Origin: Shinisaurus crocodilurus
Lineage: Eukaryota > Chordata > Lepidosauria > Squamata > Shinisauridae
DNA: 64,000 nucleotides
Reading direction: 5' to 3'
Assembly (NCBI GenBank): GCA_021292165.1
Contig: CM037877.1
Location: 132,426,274-132,490,273, forward strand
This document shows, in pieces, positions 33,958 through 44,261 of the stretch. Each line of letters opens with the position of its first letter. The stretch's first letter is position 1. Both the position numbers and the translations under genes were made by a program. Below the pieces are notes generated by a model. That model worked only from the letters and a program-made list of their open reading frames with translations, was not told where the DNA came from and did not search any database.

Positions 33958-34125
33958 GCCTGTGGCTCATGCTGTCTCAGCTCAGCTTGTCTGGAAAGCT
34001 AAGCAGGGTCAGGCCTGGTTATTACTTGGATGGGAGACCCCTCCTCTATTTTCCTGCATTTAGCAGGGGGTTGGACTCGATAGCCTAGGCTCCTTCCAAC
34101 TCGATGATCTATGAAATCTATGACT
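33958..34125 (+). mobile_element. 5S rRNA-derived SINE with CR1-type tail, copy 3 (sense)
   Basis: The head GCCTGTGGCTCATGCTG aligns with the start of 5S rRNA. Box A, intermediate element and box C follow (33995-34037). The tail from about 34053 is CR1 3' sequence (GCAGGGGGTTGGACTCGATA) ending ATGAAATCTATGA. No target duplication is evident, as is usual for CR1-type insertion. Confidence 0.87.
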
Positions 34126-34129
34126 GTTC

Positions 34130-34790
34130 AACAGCTGCAATATGAAGTCCTTTCCCCAGATACTTGGTAGGTGTGAACAAGTGAGTGACAGAGGGAGAAA
34201 TGCCACCTCAGTTCTCTCCCAGTGCCTTTGCATCAAACACCATTTCCTCTGGCACTGCTTCTGTGTGCATTTGGTGTATACCTGTTGGGGAAGGGACTAG
34301 ATTCTACAATTCTTACTCCTCCCCTGTACGGAGTTCCAGTATGCCTCCCTGTATTCAGTGCCTATTAGTTAAGTTCCACCTGGCTAGCTGTAGTGAGTGT
34401 TTGGCCAGCAATGGTGGGAGCAGGATGCTGTTGTTGCAGCAGCAGCAGCAGGGAGGTGCCTGTGCTCCTTATGACCTTCATTGGTTCATGATGGGACCTT
34501 TAGCTATGTTGGAGGCCTGTGGCCAAGAGCCCCACTTTCTGCACAGTGCATACTTACCCTGTGTCTCCTGTGTGGAAGATGGTGCTACTGGTTGTTAAGC
34601 AGGGAAGGAATTGTTTATCAGCAGAAAACTGAGAATTCCAGCAAAGGGGTGTGGGGGAGAGAAAAGACAGAATCCCAGTGTGTGTGTGTGTGTGGGAAGA
34701 ATCCCAAAGTAAATGCCACTGGGCCCAAATGACCACAGGACAAATGTGCGCTCAGGCAGGGAAGGTTGCCTACCCCTGGTTTAGCACATA
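34130..34790. other. Intergenic, no gene seen
   Basis: Contains a GCA trinucleotide run near 34433-34450 and a GT run at 34678-34694. Confidence 0.5.
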
Positions 34791-34792
34791 TA

Positions 34793-36415
34793 GAGTCATG
34801 TGAAAAAGAAAGTACATACACCCTCTCGAGTTCCATGGTTTCACGTATCAGGACAGAAGAAAAATCATCGAGCCCGTAGCAGGTCTCAAAATTAGGTAAA
34901 GACAACCTCAGATGAACAACAGCACATGACAGAGAACACCGTGGCATTATTTATTGTACAGAAATACAGCCAAAATGGAGAAGCCATGTGGGAAAAACGA
35001 AGTACACCCTTACTGCTGCCATAGGTATGAAGAGGCTAAGGAGCAGCCAGGTGCTGCTAAGCAAATGCCCTTGATTAATTGATCATCAGCGAGTCTGACC
35101 ACCTCTATAAAAGCTGAAGTGTCAGGAGTTTGCTGGTCTCCAGCAGTCAGGTGTGTGTTACCACAATGCCCAGGAAAGAAGACATCAGCAATGATCTTAG
35201 GGAAGCAATTGTTGCTGCCCATCAGTCCGGGAAGGGTTATAAGGCCATTTCCAAACAATTTAAAGTCCATCATTCTACAGTGAGGAAGGTTATTCACAAG
35301 TGGAAAACATTCAAGACAGTTGCCAATCTTCCCAGGAGTGGACGTCCCAGCAAATTCACCCCAAGGGCAAACTGGGCAATGCTAAGAGAAATGGCAAAAC
35401 ATCCAAGTGTTACATCTCAGGTGCTAGATGCCACAGTCAGCAGGTGCAACGTTAAAATTCATGACAGTACAATTAGAAAAAGACTGAACAAGTATGGTTT
35501 ACTTTGTATGGAAGTAAACCTTCCATACAAAGCCTCTTCTCTCTAAAAAGAACATGGCAGCACGGCTTGGGTTTGCAAAGTTGCATCTGAACAAAGCACA
35601 AGCCTTCTGGAACAATGTCCTTTGGACGGATGAGACCAAAGTGGAGCTGTTTGGCCATAATGCACAGCGCCACATTTGGCGAAAACCAAATACAGCATAT
35701 CAGCACAAACATCTCTAACCAACTGCCAAGCACGGTGGTGGAGGGGTGATGATTTGGGCTTGTTTTGCAGCCAGAGGACCTGGGCACCTTGCAGTAATTG
35801 AGTCGACCATGACCTCCTCTGTATACCAAGGTATTCTAGAGTCTAATGTGAGGACATCTGTCCGGCAGCTAAAACTTGGCCAAAATTGGGTCATGCAACA
35901 GGACAATGATCCCAAGCACACCAGCAAATCTACAACAGAATGGCTGACAAAGAAAAGAATCAAGGTGCTGCAATGGCCCAGTCAAAGTCCAGACCTCAAC
36001 CCGATTGAAATGCTGTGGCTGGACCTTAAGAGAGCTGTGCATAAACAAATGCCCGCAAACTGCAATGAACTGAAGCAATGTTGTAAAGAAGAGTGGGCCA
36101 AAATTCCTCCACAACGATGTGAGAGACTGATCACGTCATACCGAAAATGATTACTTCAAGTTATTGCTGCTAAAGGTGGTCCTACCAGCTATTGAATCAT
36201 AAGGTGTACTTAGTTTTTCCCACATGGCTTCTCCATTTTGGCTGTATTTCTGTACAATAAATAATGCCACGGTGTACTCTGTCATGTGTTGTTGTTCACC
36301 TGAGGTTGCCTTTACCTAATTTTGAGACCTGCTACAGTCCCGATGATTTTTCTTCTGTCCTGATACGTGGAACCATGGAACTCGAGAAGGGTGTACTTTC
36401 TTTTTCACATGACTG
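34793..36415 (+). mobile_element. Tc1-like DNA transposon, nearly full length
   Basis: About 220-bp terminal inverted repeats (34793-35015 and 36193-36415) begin GAGTCATGTGAAAAAGAAAG and end CTTTCTTTTTCACATGACTG, flanked by TA (34791-34792 and 36416-36417). Each repeat contains inner copies of AGTACACC near its inner edge (35001 on the left), the IR/DR layout of some Tc1 elements. The repeats differ at few positions, so the copy is fairly young. Confidence 0.92.
35166..36150 (+). pseudogene. Tc1 transposase, one frameshift and one stop
   Basis: This is the cut-and-paste transposase of the element, about 328 codons, close to the usual Tc1 length. The start is MPRKEDISND at 35166. The N-terminal half is the paired-type DNA-binding region: first helix-turn-helix to about residue 55, then the GRPSKF hook (RSGRPSKF) and a second helix-turn-helix. 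The frame breaks near 35520-35545, apparently by one extra A before CCTCTTCTC. The catalytic half then reads in the next frame: WTDETKVELF (first Asp), QQDNDPKHTSK (second Asp) and SPDLNPIEMLW (Glu), a DD34E set. A TAA at 35716-35718 is a second lesion. The copy cannot make a whole protein. Confidence 0.9.
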
Positions 36416-36610
36416 TAGCTTGACCAATACAGCATAGGATTGCACTGAAAATCACATACATTGCTGTTAAGCACCCATTTGCCTTGTACCCATGCAGTTG
36501 TAGGTCATTCCATTCCAATACCTGCCAAGAGGGTAAGAAGAACCATCCTGATCTGTTTGCCAGGTAAGTTCACTATTACTCAAAACAGGAGAGATAGGCT
36601 CAAACCAATT

Positions 36611-37035
36611 AGGGATGTACGGACTTGGTTAAATCCATTCCATCTGCATTTTGCAGATTGTCAGACACCTTTTGTTCTGTCATCCACTCGTTGACGGAAG
36701 CGGATTTTGCGTTTGTACACCTTTATGCAAATTCACACTTCTAAAAATGTGCTATGGGGAGAAATGTGCATTTTCAGTCGGTGCTTTTTTATTTTTCTAC
36801 GACTACATAAGAACGTCCAGCCATGCTGGATCAGACCAAAGGTCCATCTAGTCCAGCATTCTCTTCACACAGTGACCAACCAGCTTCCCACGGGAAACCA
36901 AATTTGCATAAAATTATGGAAAGTAAAAGAAGTCCATGGAATCCGTGCCACTTGGAAAAAAGCCAGTCTGCTGTGGAATCCGTGGGTTGGATTCATAGAA
37001 ATCCAAATTCATTTGAATCCATTGAGGATTTCTCC
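36611..37035. mobile_element. Family G MITE-like element, copy 2, with SINE piece inside
   Basis: It starts AGGGATGTACGGACTTGG and shares GAAATGTGCATTTTCAGTCG with copy 1. At about 36807-36899 it is interrupted by CATGCTGGATCAGACCAAAG, a dispersed squamate SINE-type sequence. The right end is not well defined. Confidence 0.5.
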
Positions 37036-37049
37036 AACAGTCCTAGTAC

Positions 37050-37812
37050 CAATGCATTCCATCTTGATCCACTCTATCAGTTTTAATTATTGAATGCTTT
37101 ATTATATTTATACCCTATCTTATCCCATGAACTCAAGGAGAGTTACAGCAATTTTGTCCGTTTCTGTCCCCAAAGGGTTCTTCTATACCTGGTTGTTGCT
37201 GTGGAGTGGGGTTGTTGGCATGCTTTTCCATGTCCAGATGTACATAATTTGAGTGGTGAACACACCGTGGAACTCCACTCACCCTATTTTGGTCAGGTGT
37301 ACAACAACCTTCTCTTAAGCATTGAACTCAGAGGAGTTCCTGTTTCTAGTTGAAGGGGTTATGCACAGAAGTGAATGACTGGCCCTTGTGTGTGATAATC
37401 ATGAAGCCACTTCACTCCTCTTCCTGGGATGGTTTTTCAGCAACAAGAAGGCAAAAAACAAGCATTAATTCGATAAACTTTCAAGGTACTTGGCTGCGAA
37501 GACAGGCTGACAGCATAGGGAAAGGAGCAAAAAGGAAAAAGAAACTGGCATTAGATTTGGAGACAAATGCATATGGTGTTTGAAGAGCAAAAGCAGGGAA
37601 GAAGTGAGCTCATCCAGCAGCAGAAAAAAGCATACTCCATTGTTTGTAAGTATAGCTCTATGCATGTTACACAACTCTCAAAAACATGTCTGCACTATCT
37701 TAGCTTCAGCAACAATTTTATTCAACATGTTGGAAATAATTTACAACAGTGTGGAAGTGAACTTTCTTATCCTTTATATTAACTTGGGAGCATACTCCTG
37801 GCTTGTTCTAAA
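37050..37812. other. Intergenic, no gene seen
   Basis: No recognisable exon or repeat. Confidence 0.5.
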
Positions 37813-37814
37813 TA

Positions 37815-38076
37815 CAGCAATAACTTGGATTGCAAGTAACTTGGTCTGAGAGCGTTTTGCAAGACAAGCAATTTTTAAAAAATTTTTTGACTTGATAAAC
37901 GAGCAAGGTCTTGCAAGACAAGTAGTCGTAGAGATGTAACCGCTCGCCTCGAGCGGGCGTAGCGGGCCAAAATCGGCCCTGCTCACGCCCGCCAGAGACT
38001 CGCTTTGATATAAGAGTGTTTTGGATTACAAGCACGGTTCCGGAACGAATTATGTTTGCAATCCAAGGTATTACTG
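37815..38076. mobile_element. Tigger-like TA MITE (family D), full copy
   Basis: Ends CAGCAATAACTTGGATTGCA and TGCAATCCAAGGTATTACTG, TA-flanked (37813-37814 and 38077-38078). Inner sequence includes CCGCTCGCCTCGAGCGGGCG. It is inverted relative to 40091-40353. Confidence 0.85.
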
Positions 38077-38079
38077 TAT

Positions 38080-38690
38080 TGCAAGTAAGGCAAGGTGCAA
38101 AGGAAATTTTTCTGCATATTTGTAGCAAAACCACAACCTGATAGGCCTAATCATTCCTGAGTTTTAACAGCTTTCATTAACATGTGTGAACATACATATT
38201 CACACGTTAATGTGAAGCTCTATCACACCCTCATTAAGGATAAAATGGACTCATTTTCATTTTGATCTTAAAAGAGTCCCTAAACTATCCAGTTATAAAA
38301 CATTAAGACTGGAGGCAGCTAACATTTCACACATGGTCTAATTTAAATAGTTAGAGCAAGCTGGAATATAATGATCCCTGGAGATTGAATATACTTTGCA
38401 GCTGCACCCCCTGCAAAGTTCAAAGGAGGTGCAGCTTCCTAGACCTCTCTTCAGAGGTCTCCCACTCTGTGGTTTGTGCTATTGCTCTAGTGGGTCGTAA
38501 GCAGACAGACACATGTTAATTTAGAAAGATTTCTAAGCAGGGTGAGATAATGGCAGTCCATAGAAAACTCTGCAGTGAAATGAGTTGCTCTGTGATCCAG
38601 TATTTGCTTGAGGTGTTGTGTCCTACTTTTTATTACACCACCAAAGTTTATGCAGGATAACATAAAAACAACAAAATATTCCATTCATTT
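38080..38690. other. Intergenic, no gene seen
   Basis: No recognisable exon. A short palindromic patch lies near 38395-38465 (GCAGCTGCACCCCCTGCAAA and GAGGTGCAGC). Confidence 0.45.
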
Positions 38691-38692
38691 CA

Positions 38693-39300
38693 TTTTTATT
38701 TTTTTTTATAAATTTTATTTAAATTTTTAAACAATACAAAGAAAATAACACACACATATAACTAATATTGTGCTCCCATCACCATGGGACCAAATAATAC
38801 AATAACTCTATAATTGTTCATTATTCCAAAAATACAACATATCTTGACAGGGTAAACTCCCTTTCCCCTTTTTAAACACATATTCCAAAAATAAACCCCA
38901 AATATCCTTGAAAATATTTTTCTTTAATTGACCCCTTTTGCATTTAATATTACAAGTCAACATATCATTCAAAGCCATATCCCATACTTCTTTATACCAA
39001 TCAGTAATAGTGAAAACTTGCTGAATTTTCCATTTCCTTGCTATCATTAGTCTACCTGCCGTTAACAAATTTATGATTAATTCTTTAACATTTTGAGAAC
39101 CGATCACTTTTTCCGTTATTGATAGCAAAGCTAATTTAGGACAAACCTCTAAATCAGCTCCAACAATTTCTGATATTTCCTCAAAAATCATTTTCCAAAA
39201 ATCCATTACATTTTTACAACTCCACCACATATGAGCATATGTACCCAACTCCTGACATCCTCGCCAACACATTGGAGAACATTTATTATCTATTCTATGT
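38693..39300 (-). pseudogene. L1-type LINE, 3' end of ORF2 and 3' UTR
   Basis: A minus-strand frame of 154 codons (38808-39272) is the extreme C-terminus of an L1 ORF2. It opens with the zinc-knuckle-like CWRGCQELGTYAHMWWSC, then WKMIFEEISEIVG, TAGRLMIARKWK and WYKEVWDMALND. The stop is followed by a short 3' UTR ending in the A-rich tail that appears as T-rich sequence at 38693-38740 on the + strand. The 5' truncation lies near 39300. This is typical dead-on-arrival L1 insertion. Confidence 0.85.
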
Positions 39301-40088
39301 AATCTTCATTCATTTCAATGAGACTTGTACAAGAGTACTTCTTGGTGAATTCGGCCCCATGTTAATTAGTGGGAGAGGATCCTGTTTAACTTTGTAAAGC
39401 ACCTAGTTATCCATGATAAAATAAAAGAACAGCAGCAACAACAATAATTTCATCCAACAGTCTTCCTTGTCAATTGCTAATTTAGGACTTCTAAGTCAAT
39501 CTTGGCCAACAGGTTTTGCACTGGGCCAGTCTTAAATCCACAGACCATGTTCATTTCTCCCTGAAAATGGAAAGTAATTTTTTTTTTTTTTTTTTTTTAA
39601 GTACTGTAAATTTATTTCAAGGACCACTGCATCTCCCTTTACTAGACTGAAAATCCACATTATCACTAAGGATCAGGATGTGTAACAATATTTGGTTGCT
39701 TCAGTCATTCCCTCAACAGCTTTGCAAACTAGACCACTTTTATTCCCATTTTATCTCTGGGATTCTCACACTGAGGAATAATGGTTTGCCTAGTGCAGGG
39801 GTGGAGACCTGTGGCTGTCCAGGTGTTGTTGGACTACACTTCCCATCTTCCAATCAGATTCTAAGGCTGCACTTACCTGGCAGTAAGCCCCACTGAGCAT
39901 AATAGGACTTCCTTCAGAGTAGACATGAATAGGATTCGGCTGAAAGGCTGCAATCCTAAACACTTCCACATAAACATGGTTAGGACTGGGGCACTTAGTG
40001 CTCAGAAAACCCTTATGTTGTATATCCACCATGTAATTACGATACTGAGTGTGACTGCCAGGGCCTTCTTCTTCTGGCTGAGGAAAAG
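39301..40088. other. Intergenic with a T-homopolymer and MITE fragment
   Basis: T run at about 39577-39598. A half MITE starts at 39796 (CAGGGGTGGAGACC). 39868-39955 is the dispersed AATCCTA-type repeat. No gene. Confidence 0.55.
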
Positions 40089-40090
40089 TA

Positions 40091-40353
40091 CAGTAATACC
40101 TTGGATTGCAAGCATAATTCGTTCCGGAACCGTGCTTGTAATCCAAAACACTCTTATATCAAAGCGAGTCTCTGGCGGGCATGAGTAGGGCCGATTTCGG
40201 CCCGCTACGCCCACTCGAGGTGAGCGGTTACATCCCTACGACTACTTGTATCGCAAGACGTCACTTGTTTATCAAGTCAAAATCTATTTTAAAAAATTGC
40301 TTGTCTTGCAAAACGCTCTCAGACCAAGTTACTTGCAATCCAAGGTATTACTG
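40091..40353. mobile_element. Tigger-like TA MITE (family D), full copy
   Basis: Ends CAGTAATACCTTGGATTGCA and TGCAATCCAAGGTATTACTG with TA at 40089-40090 and 40354-40355. Confidence 0.88.
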
Positions 40354-40442
40354 TACTATGTATATATGTATTGGATGTGTTAGTCATGCAGAAGCTGTTA
40401 AAAATGTTTCAGAGATTTATCTCAGGGATTATGCATGGTCAT

Positions 40443-43400
40443 TCAGTTAATCATGGCAGACTTTGAAGAGTTGGGAAGGGAGCTCAAGAACTTTGGGGCC
40501 CAGATAGTCTTCTTATCCATCCTTCCAGTACTTGGAAGAGGAATAGAAAGGGAAAGAAAAAAACTCCAAGTGAATGACTGGCTATGAAGGTGGTGCCAAT
40601 GAGAGAGTTTTGGATTCTGGGACCACGGGCTACACTTCCTGGAAGATGGACTGCTGGCAAAGGATGGGTTGCACCTCACAAGGACTGGGAAGAATGTGTT
40701 TGGCCACAGCATGAGGAACTCAATCAGGAGGGCTTTAAACTGAATCCAACAGGGGAGGGAGACATAAACTCGGGAGTTCCAATGGAAGAAGGCCTCCGTG
40801 CCACAACGGAGGGAACAGCTCCAGCGGTGCCCAATGATAATCTACCACAAAATGTAGGAAAAAAGTCGCAGTATAAAGCACATAGTCTTCGATGTTTCTA
40901 TACTAATGCCCAGAGTATGGGCAACAAACAAGACGAACTTGAACTCTTGATACATGAGGGCAAGTACGACATGATAGGGATAACTGAAACCTGGTGGGAT
41001 GACTCCCATGACTGGAATACAGCACTTGAAGGGTACAACAGTTCCTGGTTCAAAAGGAACAGAAGCAACAGAAAGGGAGGTGGAATTGCACTGTATGTTA
41101 AAGATACGTATCTCTGCACAGAGATACAGGAAGAGGAGCTTGGCAGCCCCATTGAGAGCATCTGGGTTAAAATAAAGGGGGCAAAGGATAAAACGAACAT
41201 GGCGGTTGGAGTATACTATCGACCACCCAATCAAGGAGAAGACGAGGATGAAACTTTTGAAAAGCAAATTGCAAATGTTTCAAGGAGGCATGATGTAGTA
41301 ATGGGTGACTTCAATTTCCCTGATATCTGTTGGGAGACTTATTCAGCCAAACATGGCCCCACCAAGAAATTCCTGAGTTGTGCTGCTGATAACTTCCTCC
41401 TACAGAAAGTGGAAGAAGGAACTAGAGGATCGGCTATCCTTGACCTGATTCTAACCAACAGAGACAAGTTAGTGGCAGGATAAAGTGGCAGTTTCGGGAA
41501 CTCTGGGGGAAAGTGACCATGTTATACTTGAGTTCTTGATTCTAAGGGGAGCAAAAGCTGAGTGTAGCCAAACACGTACCCTGGATTTTAGGAAAGCCAA
41601 TTTTAACAAACTCAGAACAATGATAAGTAAGATCCCATGGCAAGCGACTCTAATGAGAAACGGAGCCCAGGATGGGTGGGAGTTTTTAAAAAAGGAAATT
41701 TTCAAGGCACAATTGCAAACAATTCCCACAAGGAAAAAAGGCAGAGGGCAACAGAAGAAGCCAATGTGGCTTCACAATAAACTCAAAGATGACCTGAAAA
41801 CAAAAAAAGACACATATAGGAAGTGGAAAGAAGAACAGGCTACAAGGGAAGAGTACAGGCAGGTAGCACAGAACTGCAGGAATAGTGTCAGGAAGGCTAA
41901 AGCTGAGGATGAGCTAAGGTTAGCGAGGGATGCTAAAAACAACAAGCTTTCTTCAGATACATGCACAGTAAAAGACAGAGGAAAGAAATGGTGGTTCAAC
42001 TACGCAACGAGGATGGCAAATTGATAACAGAAGACAAAGAAAAGGCAGAAGTGTCCAATTCCTACTTCGGCTCGGTCTTCTCCCAAAAGAGGGTCTATGA
42101 CCCCGCTGGCAAACCTGAAGTGCAGACTGAAGGGGTAGGATTGCAGCTTGAGATTGATAGGCAAATGGTCAAGGAGCACCTGCTTACTCTGAACGAGTTT
42201 AAATCTCCAGGGCCTGACGAGCTGCATCCAAGAGTAATAAAGGAACTGGCAGAAGAACTCTCAGAACCACTGTCTATTATCTTTGAGAAATCATGGAGGA
42301 CAGGTGAAGTGCCAGAGGACTGGAGGAGGGCAAACGTTGTTCCCATCTTCAAAAAGGGCAAGAAGGAGGAACCTGGGAACTATAGGCCAGTCAGTCTGAC
42401 ATCAATCCCTGGGAAAATTTTGGAGCAGATTATAAACAAGTCAGTCTGCAAGCACCTTGAAAACAATGCAGTGATGACTAGAAACCAGCATGGATTTGTC
42501 AAGAACAAATCCTGCAAGACTAATCTGATCTCATTTTTTGATCAGGTAACTTCCCTTGTGGACTGTGGGAATGCTGTGGACATCATATATCTGGACTTCA
42601 GCAAAGCTTTCGACAAAGTGCCTCATGATATCCTGATTAGCAAGCTAGCTAAAAGTGAGCTAGATGGAACAACTATCAGGTGGATCCACAATTGGCTACA
42701 GAATCGGACTCAAAGAGTGCTTATCAATGGTTCCTTCTCAAACTGGGGAGAGGTAACGAGCGGGGTACCACAGGGCTTGGTCCTGGGCCCAGTGCTCTTC
42801 AACATTTTTATTAATGACTTGGATGAGGAGGTGCAGGGAATGCTTATCAAATTTGCAGATGACACAAAGTTGGGTGGAACAGCTAATACTCTGGAAGACA
42901 GAAACAAAATTCAAAGCGATCTCGATAGGCTGGAGCGCTGGGCCGAAAACAACAGAATGAAATTTAATAGGGATAAATGCCAAGTGCTGCACCTAGGGAG
43001 AGGAAACCAAATGCAGAGTTACAGAATGGGGGACACTTGGCTCAACAATACTACAAGTGAGAAGGATCTTGGAATTGTGGTAGATCACAAACTGAATATG
43101 AGCCAGCAATGCGATGTGGCTGCAAAGAAGGCAAATGCTATTTTGGGCTGCATTAATAGAAGTATAGCTTCCAAATCGCGTGAAGTGATAATTCTCCTTT
43201 ACTCAGCACTGGTTAGGCCTCATCTTGAGTACTGCGTCCAGTTCTGGGCACCACATTTTAAGAAGGACGTAGACAAACTGGAGAGGGTTCAGAGGAGGGC
43301 AACGAGGATGATAAAGGGAATGGAAACAAGGCCCAATGAGGAGAGACTGAAAGAACTGGGCATGTTTAGCCTTCAGAAGAGGAGACTGAGGGGAGATATG

Positions 43401-43739
43401 ATCGCACTCTTCCAGTACTTGAAGGGTTGTCACAAAGAGGAGGGCCAGGATCTCTTCTCGATCATCCCAGTTTGCAGGATATGGAATAATGGGCTCAAGT
43501 TACAGGAACCTAGATTCCACCTAAACATCAGAAAAAATTCCTGACTGTCAGAGCAATAAGACAATAGAATCAACTACCTAGGGAGGTGGTGGGCTCTCCC
43601 AATCTGGAGGCATTCAAGGTGCAGCTGGACAGCCATCTGTCAGGGATGCCTTGACCTGGATTCCTGCATTGAGCAGGGGGTTGGACTCAATGGCCTTGTA
43701 AGCCCCTTCCAACTCTACTTTTCTATGATTCTATTCTAA
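40443..43739 (+). mobile_element. CR1 LINE, 5'-truncated in ORF1, otherwise nearly complete
   Basis: The copy starts within ORF1 (40447-40743), has a full-length ORF2 region, and ends in the CR1 3' end (GGGGGTTGGACTCAATGGCC, then TCTATGATTCTATTCT), whose terminal short repeat is the CR1 hallmark. The ORF1 remnant keeps DGLHLT but has an internal TGA where the copy at 1-1190 has CGA, as expected from CpG decay. Confidence 0.95.
40782..43544 (+). pseudogene. CR1 ORF2 (endonuclease and reverse transcriptase), near intact
   Basis: It encodes the apurinic-type endonuclease and reverse transcriptase that nick the target and copy the RNA. The likely start is ATG at 40782 ([11 protein letters not shown]). 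Endonuclease motifs: [38 protein letters not shown] and, one frame over, ESDHVILEF. RT motifs: FKSPGPDELHPRV, NYRPVSLTSIPGK, HGFVKNKSCKTN, YLDFSKAFDKVPH, GVPQGLVLGPVLFN and the catalytic FADDTKL. Lesions: a frame change around 41470-41484 (stop TAA 41481-41483), its reversal near 41945-41960, and a single-base loss near 43530 that stops the protein at 43542-43544 just short of the usual C-terminus. Confidence 0.93.
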
Positions 43740-43845
43740 TCAACACTCAGAGGTCTCTGAAATGGCAGAACTTCAGAGTCCCACTCTGCTAATCCTTTAC
43801 AGATTTGAAAATTATGGAAGTGGGAGGGATATGATGGCATATGGA

Positions 43846-44251
43846 CAGGAACGGTGCAGGGCTGTTTGGCGCCCTAGGCCAAATTATATTTAGCGCCCCC
43901 CCTCGTGCCGTGGGGGGGGCTCCGGAGCAAAGCAGCCCTGCTCTGCAACCCCCCCGCGCCGCTGCCGCTGCCGCCACCACCACCTACCTTCCCCCCGCCC
44001 CCGCTGCTGGCTGCTGGCTGCTGCTGCTGCTGCCGCCACCTCCTCCTCCGACGCGTTGGGTCCCCCGCGCTTTACGACGGGAAGGTAGGTAGGTGGTTGG
44101 CAGGCGCGCGCGCGGGGGGGAGGTGCGGCGGAGGCGGCAGGCAGGGCAGGAGCGCGCCGGAGGCGAGGAAGGGGCGCAGAAACTCTGCGCCCTCTTCCGC
44201 CACGCGCCCTAGGCAGCCGCCTGGGTCTGCCTAGCGGTAGCGCCGGCCCTG
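43846..44251 (-). mobile_element. hAT-type element family C, GC-rich long copy
   Basis: Ends CAGGAACGGTGCAGGG and GCGCCGGCCCTG; perfect duplications CATATGGA (43838-43845 and 44252-44259). The interior is CpG- and triplet-rich (GCTGCTGCTGC). It is inverted relative to 51527-52063. Open frames here (up to 128 codons) are low-complexity artefacts. Confidence 0.92.
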
Positions 44252-44261
44252 CATATGGATA

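Noticed and set aside
33958..34125. A genuine 5S rRNA gene
   Set aside because: Only the internal-promoter part matches; the 3' third of 5S is replaced by CR1 tail, so it is a SINE.
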